Below are positions 27,101-33,650 of a stretch of DNA of 64,000 nt, in pieces. Numbering within the stretch: position 1 is the stretch's first letter; every line of letters begins with the position of its first letter. The stretch covers positions 5,172-69,171 of the forward strand of contig DALYDD010000004.1 of assembly GCA_031973395.1 (NCBI GenBank), read 5' to 3'. The position numbers and the translations under genes were made by a program. This DNA comes from DALYDD01 sp031973395. Its GTDB lineage: Bacteria; Patescibacteriota; Minisyncoccia; Phycocordibacterales; CAIZLB01. Under the pieces are notes generated by a model. The model did no database searches. It was not told the origin of the DNA and saw only the letters and a program-made list of their open reading frames with translations.

Positions 27101-28932
27101 CTACTGCTGCACCAGATGTCACTCCGCCTGCGGTTGAGCTCACTGCACCTGCGGCAAGTGCATTGGTGACAGGGTCTTCGGTTACATTAACCGCATCCTC
27201 TTCTGATGGTGTCGGTGTAGCGGGAGTTAAATTCTACGTCGACAATACATTGATCCAGTCAGAAGACACCTCTTTCCCTTATACGTTGAGTTGGGATAGT
27301 ACATCAGTTGCGAGTGGTACAAGGATATTAATTGCTGTTGCTCGAGATTCTGCCGGCAACCAAGCAACTTCTTCACCGGTATCTGTGACTGTAGACAATG
27401 CTGTGCCGGTGATCTCGAATATCGCAAGTTCTTCTGCGCAGACGACCGCATCAATCAGTTTCACTACAAATGAAAACACTACGGTCCGTGTAAACTACGG
27501 TCTGACCAGTGGCTATGGATCAAGTACGGCATTTACATCTACTGCAAGTACGACACATACAGTGGCGCTAACTGGTTTGAATCAAAATACTGCATATCAT
27601 TTCCAAATTGAAGTAAGAGACGCTGTTCCGTTTACTGCTACGTCTACAGATCGTATTTTGACCACTACACCCGATGTGACAGCTCCTGTAATTAGTACAA
27701 TAGGCGCTGTCGCTGCGAATACATCTGGAACTATTTCTTGGGTCACAGACGAAGCCGCTTCTTCCCAGGTCACATATGGATTACTTAGTAGATACGATCA
27801 AATCACTGCAAAAACTGATACTTCACCACGTGTTACTGATCATAGTGTCTCGATCACAGGATTATCTTCTTGTGCCGTTTATTCGTACAAAGTTATTTCT
27901 CAAGATACTGCTGGCAATACTTCGACTTCTTCTGCTACGGAATTTGTTACAACTGGTTGTACTGGCGGTGCAGCGGCAGGTGCGAATGAAGAACAGCAAA
28001 TTGCAACTTCTACCGGAGGTAATGTAGAACTTATCCAGGGGGGTGAGGGAATAGGGCTTAATATCCCGGCTGGATTTTCTTCAACTTCGAGCTCAACAGT
28101 ATTCCAGATCTTGCAGGTAAATGCAGCGGCCGTAGCAAATGGTGGTGGTGCCCCAGCTCCGGGTATGGCTCCTGTTGATACGTATATGTTTAGACTTAAT
28201 GCGTTGACTGCGATTAATACGGTAATCACATCATTTGATGCAGAGATCACCATCACTATTACATATTCAGATGCAGATGTTGCTGGATTCGATGAGAGTA
28301 CGCTCAAGATGTATCGCTACGATGGATCATCGTGGCATGAACTTGATGACTGTGTATTGAATACCACTTTGAATACGATTACCTGTACTACGACTCGATT
28401 CTCTGATTTTGGAATGTTTGGAATTCCTATACCGGGAAATAGTGGATCTGCTCCAGTAACCGTGGCTCCAGGCAGTGTGGCCTTCACAACAGGTACAAGC
28501 GGAGGATTATTGGCCATCAACCAAAATGCATTAGGCTGTCAAAATGGTGCGATATTCAATGTCTATAGTGGCCAACGATGCCCAAGTTCTATCGGTTCAG
28601 TGCCAACGGGTACAAATTCTGGAAATAATACTTCGGGTAATTTCCCAAATATTCCAGCCAATTTCTCTTTCACAAAATTATTAACACCTGGAATGACTCA
28701 TCCTGATATCTTGCACCTCCAGCGAGTGTTGAATGCAGATAAGACTACAAGGGTAGCTATAAAGGGTATAGGTTCGCAAGGTAAAGAAATCGATTATTTT
28801 GGTCCAGGGACAAAACAGGCGGTAATCAAATTCCAGATTAAATATGGTGTCATCAAGAATGCAAAAGATCCATATGCAGGTACGACAGGTCCTGGTACGC
28901 GGGCTGCGCTCAATAGACTATTGAGGAAGTAG
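21109..28932 (+). CDS. Giant surface protein: phosphoesterase, FN3 repeats, peptidoglycan-binding end
   Basis: This 2607-residue protein has a membrane anchor at residues 39-58 and then a calcineurin-like phosphoesterase domain (GNHE 145-148, a later AHEP and GHTH near 291-294). About nine fibronectin-III-like repeats rich in Thr/Ser follow (HSVSLSGLTSSTLYHYRITA type). They are interrupted by two DNRLRE-type modules (near 712 and 1097), a DUF2341 module (near 1382), a LamG-like module (near 1560) and an Ig-like module (near 2006). The C-terminus (2526-2607) is a peptidoglycan_binding_1-like domain (HPDILHLQRVLN ... FGPGTKQAVIKFQ). It is probably displayed on the cell surface. Phosphatase, nuclease or adhesin roles are possible. 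Confidence 0.85.
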   Translation: MSKKRYNMYYMIPIPGMPAPEHGHGFSAQNFPKKQFSAKKIAGVILFGLVAILGILQIHKQVSAIATTIAVMSDGGGSTAQQMIDDLDQILLQKLSGWNIDAVGWNGDIGYDTLGSGTSSVAFAVGAYDSSTAGVAGIPLFLAEGNHEAENAADVLRLRQMYTRYQGYATSSVHGPLGWNFSQMPNAYSSTTNYAYDIGDIRVIVVNQYAATTSDAVNTTGRVHEQVFEWIKSEIKKTTKQHIAVMAHEPAYPVPSQVSGNHIGDSLDADPANRDKFVNLLASYGQINHFVGHTHIADLYEMKNTTAGVNGDARTTTTSLDGGIWELDSGGFGDKAPGGGGQHTYPGIGYLHTNSANWGDYTLMLVYGEGSPQWAAPTSETVGISNLTRQILVNTWQGAGTGTSSNGLFDMSYYVDYTDAVAANPDWSANNSGKWWEPAFSTTTAGWTSGELGVGYRTDAAAPQWINKPIDAFGGLATTTPQVYSIMQRIVFPATTTSSYGNMTLHLDDDDGVMVWLNGTLILNSTNASVTAPTTGSGAEYFDKVQTNTSNGWVGTSISPTFSTVDISAFKGSLVNGQNTLVVWNINGGSSTSTDLGVAVRLSISGAVDAIAPNISSVASTTPTVNTATVSWTTNESSDSQVEYGLTSTYTASTTLDTNMVTSHSVNISGLATSTTYHFRVISKDASANRTNSTDYTFTTPASTPSAATTTLREGQNGYTGMTDTYLNASSTYTNNGTATTMLIDGAAPFANGLMKWDVSSIPSNATIQSVSISYNVTNNSGANTYTIYKSTQNWVENETNWASSSVSVPWGLPGSLDNSDDYVDTSLGTLGTASIAPATSTLNAAGIAVVQGWVSGSTPNQGFFISRTSTADIDGLQFDSSEAATVGNRPGLTIVYNLPSGPDITAPVVSAVASSTTASAATITWTTNEAATSTIDFGTTSGYGTASSSATATTSHRIVISGLASSTLYHYRISVWDTSGNLATTSDLTFTTTAPDTTAPSIVGNVASSTTSSSGTITWTTDEAASSRVVYGTSTGTYTASSTSATATTSHSHVLSGLLGSTPYYFRVVSTDASLNTSTSSEMIFTTSGGATTVSLREGQNSYSGMVDTYLDSAAVTTNQGTNVIVAIDGSPALTGLMKWDLSSIPSSATVSDVKLVYNVTNITANTYNIYRSLRAWTEGGATWNTYDGTNSWGTVGGLNATSDYNSTSLGTVGVNSLGLATTTLNASGITLVQGWVDGSITNNGFTLHQSASTDSVQFDSSEGLTTALRPALVVTYSTGGPDTTPPVISSVASSTTETTSTITWNTDESATTAMVYGTVSGTLGTASSSASTGTTHSLVLTGLAPATTYYFRVVSTDGSANTATSSEFSFRTVTPEATSTAWWNASWGKRIPVTFDNVGHAENLTNFPVRVVLNSSRITYGDFKANGDDIRFVDADGATVLQYEIENWDTASTSNIWVKVPQVNSASSNDFIYMYYNNPAASAAATTTGVWDSNYKGVWHLGQNPAGTAPQMLDSTINAKHATTAGSMTADQRVLGQSGFAVNLTGNDYLSMGALGAMAGGRTVSMWINGNSWTRTDTGDNALFAFNTSAGGNTDIVRISTAGSIGHYNGTTVVPASSSVAIATGGWHHISIVSSSTANASLIYQDGVLVGTAATWAPAVGATDVFFAGQEIDTTTASDFFNGKQDEIRVESAARTAKWIQAQFETQEDSFITYGSAESGADTTPPVISSIASSTATSTASITWSTNEVATSTVQYGLTTSYGSQATSSGTTTHSVSLSSLTPNTLYHYRVTAIDASTNLSTSTDITFTTTAITDTTPPVISDIASSTSTSTASITWSTDEAATSTVQYGLTTSYGSQATSSGTSTHSVSLSSLTPNTLYHYRVTAIDSSTNTSTSSDRTFTTTALPDTTAPTISAVASTTGVTTATITYTTNEAASSTIDYGLTTGYGSQATSSGTTSHSVSLSGLTSSTLYHYRITATDSSGNASSTTDLTFTTTAAPDVTPPAVELTAPAASALVTGSSVTLTASSSDGVGVAGVKFYVDNTLIQSEDTSFPYTLSWDSTSVASGTRILIAVARDSAGNQATSSPVSVTVDNAVPVISNIASSSAQTTASISFTTNENTTVRVNYGLTSGYGSSTAFTSTASTTHTVALTGLNQNTAYHFQIEVRDAVPFTATSTDRILTTTPDVTAPVISTIGAVAANTSGTISWVTDEAASSQVTYGLLSRYDQITAKTDTSPRVTDHSVSITGLSSCAVYSYKVISQDTAGNTSTSSATEFVTTGCTGGAAAGANEEQQIATSTGGNVELIQGGEGIGLNIPAGFSSTSSSTVFQILQVNAAAVANGGGAPAPGMAPVDTYMFRLNALTAINTVITSFDAEITITITYSDADVAGFDESTLKMYRYDGSSWHELDDCVLNTTLNTITCTTTRFSDFGMFGIPIPGNSGSAPVTVAPGSVAFTTGTSGGLLAINQNALGCQNGAIFNVYSGQRCPSSIGSVPTGTNSGNNTSGNFPNIPANFSFTKLLTPGMTHPDILHLQRVLNADKTTRVAIKGIGSQGKEIDYFGPGTKQAVIKFQIKYGVIKNAKDPYAGTTGPGTRAALNRLLRK
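26362..26423 (+). repeat. 62-bp exact repeat inside FN3 modules, first copy
   Basis: It is identical to 26641-26702, one FN3 module (279 bp) further on. The bases on either side differ. It indicates recent duplication or gene conversion within the array. A partly similar third copy lies near 26939-26981. Confidence 0.85.
26641..26702 (+). repeat. 62-bp exact repeat inside FN3 modules, second copy
   Basis: Second copy of the repeat at 26362-26423. The 279-bp spacing is a whole number of codons, so the reading frame is kept. Confidence 0.85.
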
Positions 28933-28934
28933 TT

Positions 28935-30218
28935 TTACTTACTAAAACTTAAATTACCTTGAGCTTTAATTTGATCAAAACCAGAGCAAGGGATACCAGG
29001 TTGTCCATCTTTAACTTGTAGTAATGCAACAAGGCCAATCATCGATGCATTGTCTGTTGCCAAAACAGCTTCTGGGATTAATAGAGGGATATTGAGTTCC
29101 CTGCATAGGTTTTTGAAATTCTCTCTTATGAAATGATTGGAGATGACGCCTCCGCCGATGATGAGACTTTTTGAGCCTTGCTCCAAGATTGCCTTTTTGG
29201 TCTTTGATAAGAGGACCTCTATAACTGATTGCTCAAACTCTGCAGCGAGATCTTCTTTTTGATTTTGGCTGAGGGGTTCATCGTTTTGTGTTTTTATTCT
29301 ATCTCTCACTGCATAGAGGGCTGCTGTTTTTAATCCTGAAAAGGAGAAATTTAAATCCTTTGAGTGAATCATTGGACGCGGGAGAGTGAATTCTCTCGAA
29401 ACCCCTTCTTTGTCTATGGTACTTCGAAAACTATCAGCAAGTTTTGAAATTTCTGGTCCGCCAGGATAGGGGAGTCCTAAAAGTCTTGCCACCTTGTCAT
29501 ATGCTTCACCGACAGCATCGTCTACGGTCTGGCCAATTAGAGTGTATGCATGCCATGAATCTATGCTTACAAGTTCCGTATGTCCACCTGAGATAAGCAG
29601 TGCGATAGCTGGAAAATCTATGCCCGCAGGCTCTAAATTGCCTGTAGAGGCCAGTACTGATGCAATATGCCCTTCCATATGATTGATGGGGAAAAGGGGT
29701 AAATCGAACGCTATGCCTAAGGCTTTTGCAGCTGAGATACCTACCCATAGTGCAGGTTCAAGGCCAGGTCCGTATGTTACTGCGATACCAGCCAAGCTTT
29801 CTTTTATATGGGCAAAGTCAGCCGGAGAAATACTCAATAAATATGAGACGAGGTCGGGTCCGAGGTCGTGCTCTTTCTGTAGAATATATTTTATTTTTTC
29901 AATCGTTTCAGTGGAAAGGTTTGGATTTTGCTCAATGAGGTTTTCATCTTTGTTTTCAGAATCAGGATTCGGAGGAAGGGGGACATTGAATGCTTGATTC
30001 AGGCAAAGAGATAAAACCGGCACAAAGTTTTTGCCATGTTCTCGCTTTGCAAGATTTGGGAAGACGCCGCCAAATTCTGCGTGCAATTTTGCCTGGGAAT
30101 GGACTTGGTGACTCAGAATATTTAGCGCATTGGTGTTGGAATTTTGGGCCACGACGGAACAGGCTGTCTCATCACAGCTTGTTTCAATGGCCAAAATTGA
30201 TGTCTTCTGTCCGGGCAT
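28935..30218 (-). CDS. tsaD: tRNA N6-threonylcarbamoyladenosine transferase TsaD
   Basis: This protein of about 427 residues has the ASKHA-fold start TSILAIETSCDETACSVV, the metal-binding HMEGH, the segment LLISGGHTELV, and the late motifs LIIGGGVISNHFIRE and ATDNASMIGLVAL. TsaD transfers threonylcarbamoyl to A37 of ANN-decoding tRNAs. The family is usually about 340 residues. The extra 70-80 residues lie after the N-terminal His motif (PPNPDSENKDENLIEQ ... SPADFAHIKES) and are a lineage-type insertion. The start at MPGQKTS (30218) is chosen over longer frames because the upstream sequence overlaps the divergent promoter. Confidence 0.95.
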   Translation of the reverse strand: MPGQKTSILAIETSCDETACSVVAQNSNTNALNILSHQVHSQAKLHAEFGGVFPNLAKREHGKNFVPVLSLCLNQAFNVPLPPNPDSENKDENLIEQNPNLSTETIEKIKYILQKEHDLGPDLVSYLLSISPADFAHIKESLAGIAVTYGPGLEPALWVGISAAKALGIAFDLPLFPINHMEGHIASVLASTGNLEPAGIDFPAIALLISGGHTELVSIDSWHAYTLIGQTVDDAVGEAYDKVARLLGLPYPGGPEISKLADSFRSTIDKEGVSREFTLPRPMIHSKDLNFSFSGLKTAALYAVRDRIKTQNDEPLSQNQKEDLAAEFEQSVIEVLLSKTKKAILEQGSKSLIIGGGVISNHFIRENFKNLCRELNIPLLIPEAVLATDNASMIGLVALLQVKDGQPGIPCSGFDQIKAQGNLSFSK

Positions 30219-30236
30219 TTTCAGTGAATTAAGTGA

Positions 30237-30242
30237 TATTAT
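30237..30242 (+). promoter_or_regulatory. -10 box of the second phosphoesterase gene
   Basis: TATTAT ends 7 nt before the ATG at 30250. The whole tsaD/phosphoesterase divergent space is only 31 bp, so both promoters overlap the neighbouring coding starts. Confidence 0.5.
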
Positions 30243-30249
30243 ATATACC

Positions 30250-31479
30250 ATGAACTCAAAGAAAGCGATACTTCTCATCGTCCTTACTATCCTCGTGCTT
30301 GGGGCAATAATATATGGATTGCACGTATATCAGATAAAGACCGATGAAGATTTCGATGTATTGATTCGAGACGCGAATACTCAGTTAATTGATCATTCAT
30401 CATCAGGTTCGTCTACCTCCTCGGCTCTTGATGATGAAGATGGTGCCATTTCTCTTGGCGTTGCATCCTCAACTCCAAAAAAGTCAGATTTTAAAGATGT
30501 AAAAATTAATAGTTCGGCACTTAAGGCCAATTCGCCAAAGACATTTATTGTGGCTTTTTTCGGTGATCAAGGTGTAGCCAATCCCGCACATCGGGTTCTT
30601 GAATTAGTAAAAAAAGAAAATGCAGATGCTGCTGTTTTGTTAGGGGATTATGATTATGTAGATGATCCGAAGGCTTGGATGACTTTGATTGAGGGGGAAT
30701 TGGGGAATGACTTTCCGATTATTCCTGTCATAGGCAATCATGATGAGAAAAAATGGAAAGAATACAGTGTATTGCTTACGGAACATTTGAAACGTACTCC
30801 TCAGGTCTTATGTGAAGGGGAATTGGCGGTGAAGGCACAGTGCACATTCAAGCGACTCCGGGTATTTGTAGTTGCGCCAGGGATAAATAGCATTCCGGTA
30901 TCAAGCGATCTATACTCTGACTTCATCAATTCTGCTTCTTTGAAATTAAAAAATACATATGCGACACTGAGCGCAGCTGATGCTAATCCACTCGATACTT
31001 ATTGGAATGTGTGTGCATGGCATAAAAATCAGAGATCGATGCAGGTTGGAGGTAAGGCAGATGAAACTGGTTGGGATACATATAATACCTGTTTGAATCT
31101 CGGATTTCCGATCATTACCGCACATGAGCATTCATATTCGAGAAGTTTTTTGATGAAAAATCTCCAGAGGCAAGAATTGGCAGAAAAGAAAACTGTATCA
31201 CTGGCTTCGAGTTCGGCTATTTCTTCTCCTTTGAATATTGATGATCTGCGCATTATGCCCGGGCAAACTTTTGTCACGGTCTCGGGGCTCGGAGGGCATA
31301 GTATTCGGGCACAATATCTCAATAATTCTTGGTGGTCTACTGTATATACATCGAATCAAGGCGCGAAACCAGGGGCATTATTCTGTGCATTTAATTACCA
31401 AGGTGATAATGGACAGACGCTCTGTTATTTCAAAAATATTGATGAGGAGGTGGTGGATGCGTTTATGATAAAGAAGTAG
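30250..31479 (+). CDS. Exported calcineurin-like phosphoesterase
   Basis: This 409-residue protein has an N-terminal membrane anchor (AILLIVLTILVLGAIIYGL), a Ser-rich linker and a metallophosphoesterase domain. The metal ligand motifs are FFGDQG, LGDYDYVDD, IGNHDEK, a lone His in AWHKNQ, and AHEHSYSR. The family hydrolyses phosphomonoesters or diesters using two metal ions. The substrate here is unknown. It lies on the other side of tsaD from the giant phosphoesterase-FN3 protein and may be a free-standing relative of that domain. ATG 30250 gives the anchor directly and fits the leaderless pattern. Confidence 0.85.
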   Translation: MNSKKAILLIVLTILVLGAIIYGLHVYQIKTDEDFDVLIRDANTQLIDHSSSGSSTSSALDDEDGAISLGVASSTPKKSDFKDVKINSSALKANSPKTFIVAFFGDQGVANPAHRVLELVKKENADAAVLLGDYDYVDDPKAWMTLIEGELGNDFPIIPVIGNHDEKKWKEYSVLLTEHLKRTPQVLCEGELAVKAQCTFKRLRVFVVAPGINSIPVSSDLYSDFINSASLKLKNTYATLSAADANPLDTYWNVCAWHKNQRSMQVGGKADETGWDTYNTCLNLGFPIITAHEHSYSRSFLMKNLQRQELAEKKTVSLASSSAISSPLNIDDLRIMPGQTFVTVSGLGGHSIRAQYLNNSWWSTVYTSNQGAKPGALFCAFNYQGDNGQTLCYFKNIDEEVVDAFMIKK

Positions 31480-31507
31480 GTTGCATAAGATTGATGTATC
31501 ACAAATT

Positions 31508-32191
31508 CTAACGAGTTATCTCAATAAAATCATCGGCACCTTCCTCTAGTTTTAAGTATTTTTTCTTGACGATCGGCGGGTTGCTTCCATAATCTGTGAT
31601 GGTATTTATATAGTATTGTTCACCGCTCTCTGTAGGTTGATCAGTTGGAGTGTAAAAATTTTGATATTCACGCACAGAGAGTTCCCACCCACCGTCTGTA
31701 AATGTATACAATTCTTTTAAGAAGATATCACCTAGTCCACGACCTTTTGAACCATTGGTAAGTATGCGTTTTTCGGTATCTACGGTCACATAACCCAACA
31801 CTGGATATTCGGGGCCGTATGCTATGTCTGAACTGATTTCATACTGTTCAAAATCTCGTGTATCTGGATTTTGAACATAAAACTCAGTACCTACATTATA
31901 AGCTCCAATCAATATCTGCATTTGAATATCCTCTAACCCGTCAAAATTGATATCAACTTTTGATAGTTCTGTCACTGGCGCGATATAATTAGTTTCAATC
32001 TTTGTCACATATCCATCTGTGTATGTAACTGTAAGGCTAATTGGTTTTTCTTCAGTATCGGAATCTGCATCTTCGGTTACTGTAAATGTATGTGACACAT
32101 CGTTTTTCTTAGTATTGTTCTTGGTATAAGAGATATAGAACAAGCCGGTCAGTATAAGAACAACGAGAACGGCTAAGAGTATTTTTTTCAT
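31508..32191 (-). CDS. Membrane-anchored protein with VCBS/XAC2610-like repeat, unknown function
   Basis: This 227-residue protein has one N-terminal membrane helix (ILLAVLVVLILTGLFYISYT) and a beta-rich extracytoplasmic domain. It contains VDINFDGLEDIQMQI, a calcium-type DxNxDGxxD motif found in VCBS/FG-GAP and XAC2610-like proteins. I cannot assign a function. It converges with the phosphoesterase gene. Confidence 0.65.
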   Translation of the reverse strand: MKKILLAVLVVLILTGLFYISYTKNNTKKNDVSHTFTVTEDADSDTEEKPISLTVTYTDGYVTKIETNYIAPVTELSKVDINFDGLEDIQMQILIGAYNVGTEFYVQNPDTRDFEQYEISSDIAYGPEYPVLGYVTVDTEKRILTNGSKGRGLGDIFLKELYTFTDGGWELSVREYQNFYTPTDQPTESGEQYYINTITDYGSNPPIVKKKYLKLEEGADDFIEITR

Positions 32192-32241
32192 ATAGTCTAT
32201 ATTGTACAGCTTGTAGAATTGGATTCAATGGCACTAAGCCT

Positions 32242-32388
32242 TTATATATCTGCAGCAATCCTCAGAGTCTTCAAGACATGCTCATACTCTGCCGGCGAAA
32301 TTGAAACTCTATCAATAGTGGTAGTAGTGAAATGTGCCTGTAGATGATAGGTGCCTCCAAAGGAAGCTTCTAGTGCTAGCTCTAAATG
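32242..32388 (-). pseudogene. Gene fragment (3' end) cut by the hairpin element
   Basis: On the minus strand the frame reads HHLELALEASFGGTYHLQAH ... AEYEHVLKTLRIAADI and a stop. It has protein-like composition but no start, because its upstream side runs directly into the tRNA-Glu hairpin element ending at 32389. It is probably the C-terminus of a gene that was interrupted or lost. The parent family is not recognised, and it could be a chance frame. Confidence 0.3.
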
Positions 32389-32601
32389 GTGACCCTGCGG
32401 AGAGTTGGTCCTTACAGGACCAGTACAGGTTTCCCATTTTCTCAAATTTGATTCTAATTTCGGCTTCGCCTATGGGAATAAAATTATCGAAAATATGGGA
32501 GAACCTTTTCGACTCTCCGCCGCGAGCCAAGCAGTTGGCTCGCTTAGGGTCACACTCGCAAAACAAAAACCACCTTTCGGTGGGTTTTGCTCGTGTGACC
32601 C
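32389..32601 (-). repeat. tRNA-anchored hairpin element, Glu copy (separated from its tRNA)
   Basis: On the minus strand it starts with the last bases of a tRNA-Glu (GGGTCACA) and then shows all parts of the Arg copy: a terminator-like hairpin (32547-32601), the 22-nt palindrome (32522-32543), an inverted T-arm copy (GCGGAGAGTCGAA), the stem GGTTCTCCC/GGGAAACC, the core (32408-32427) and a direct copy of the tRNA-Glu end (32389-32405, 16 of 17 matching 42250-42266). The tRNA-Glu it belongs to is now 9.65 kb away at 42251-42322, on the far side of the mobile element. Confidence 0.8.
32594..32601. other. Left attachment site (core TGTGACCC)
   Basis: Direct repeat of 42249-42256. Outside it lies the hairpin element that normally follows a tRNA, inside it the element DNA. 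The true crossover may be only 2 bp within this core, as for other large serine recombinases. Confidence 0.6.
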
Positions 32602-32639
32602 CATTGTACCTTAATTGGAACACTTTAGAGAACGCAATC

Positions 32640-32936
32640 TTATCTTGGAAGTCGTTTAGACTTTCGCGTTCTTTTGATATAAATCAATCCTAAAATGGCA
32701 AAAATGATTGCTAATACGGATAAGAAAGTGTGATTATTGAAAAAAGCATATACTCCATTGATCACGCAATACCTGCTTGTGCAAGGTTGCGAAAGCTCAA
32801 TAAAAGAGTTGTGTCCGGAAATCTGATCTCCGATCCATATCGCAGCAATTGCAAACCCATACAGTGCAACTATCATTGAAAACAACCATGCGATTCCACC
32901 AATGAAATAGCTGATGATTTTTATGTTTTTTGTCAT
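32640..32936 (-). CDS. Small membrane protein of the mobile element
   Basis: This 98-residue protein has two strong membrane helices (ISYFIGGIAWLFSMIVALYGFAIAAIWIG and FLSVLAIIFAILGLIYI) separated by a loop with two cysteines (CTSRYCV), and ends in a basic tail. No family is recognised. It is the leftmost gene of the element, next to the attachment site, and may be a cargo or an exclusion-type membrane protein. Confidence 0.5.
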   Translation of the reverse strand: MTKNIKIISYFIGGIAWLFSMIVALYGFAIAAIWIGDQISGHNSFIELSQPCTSRYCVINGVYAFFNNHTFLSVLAIIFAILGLIYIKRTRKSKRLPR

Positions 32937-33033
32937 TGTGAACCCATTGCGTGGCTTTCAGAACTTACTAAACAGAGGGATTATATCGTCTCTGCCATTC
33001 AGAACCTTGGCTCGCTTATGGTTTCGTAAATCT

Positions 33034-33618
33034 CTATTCTGTTAATGTAACTTCTATAAAATCATTTTTTTGTTCGGGGTGTTTTATATAGTACCTAAAA
33101 GACTTATAGGGCGACTTACCTTTACCTTTGAAATAGGTATAAAATTGCGGTCGGTATGATGTGTCATCTCCTCTTTGGTCGATTGACTCAATCCACTCAA
33201 AAGGTATCACACCTGTCATTAAGATATTTGATGATGTGTCGTTACTATCTTGAGGTTTCTTACTGAAAGAAGTGTCGCCTATACGATATGCGGATATGAC
33301 CTCACAAAAAAACTCGACGCCAGCAAAATGATAACCTTTAATTTCTGCCCCTAGATAGGTATATCCGTGTCTATTTTCTGTATTGCTTGTAGGATAGTGG
33401 CTATCGTATTTCTTTATGTTGATTAGTTCTATCTTGCTACTTATTCCATTTCGGACCTTATATACAAGCTCATCAACAATCTTTTGAATTGCCTCACGCC
33501 TAGTAAAACGTTCCCTGAATGACTGTTGTTTGGAAAGACTATAAACGTGATAGGCAACGAAAGTACCGATGACAATTCCTACGACACTGATAATTGTATT
33601 TATAATTTCAATACTCAT
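33034..33618 (-). CDS. Membrane-anchored protein of the mobile element, unknown function
   Basis: This 194-residue protein has one N-terminal membrane helix (INTIISVVGIVIGTFVAYHVYSL), a basic helix QQSFRERFTRREAIQKIVDEL and a C-terminal cytoplasmic domain rich in aromatic and charged residues (YFKGKGKSPYKSFRYYIKH). No domain is recognised. It lies downstream of the prenyl-synthase-like gene (32 bp) on the same strand. A TTCACAACGTTCAC site lies in the gap. Confidence 0.5.
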   Translation of the reverse strand: MSIEIINTIISVVGIVIGTFVAYHVYSLSKQQSFRERFTRREAIQKIVDELVYKVRNGISSKIELINIKKYDSHYPTSNTENRHGYTYLGAEIKGYHFAGVEFFCEVISAYRIGDTSFSKKPQDSNDTSSNILMTGVIPFEWIESIDQRGDDTSYRPQFYTYFKGKGKSPYKSFRYYIKHPEQKNDFIEVTLTE

Positions 33619-33627
33619 ATAGGTAGG

Positions 33628-33641
33628 TTCACAACGTTCAC
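33628..33641. promoter_or_regulatory. TTCAC-N4-TTCAC site, left
   Basis: TTCACAACGTTCAC lies between two minus-strand genes of the element. The same two-half-site motif occurs at 35497-35510, as an extended array at 35618-35668, and once inside the ATPase gene near 38862. It is likely a binding site for an element-encoded protein. Confidence 0.45.
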
Positions 33642-33650
33642 TTGTTCATC

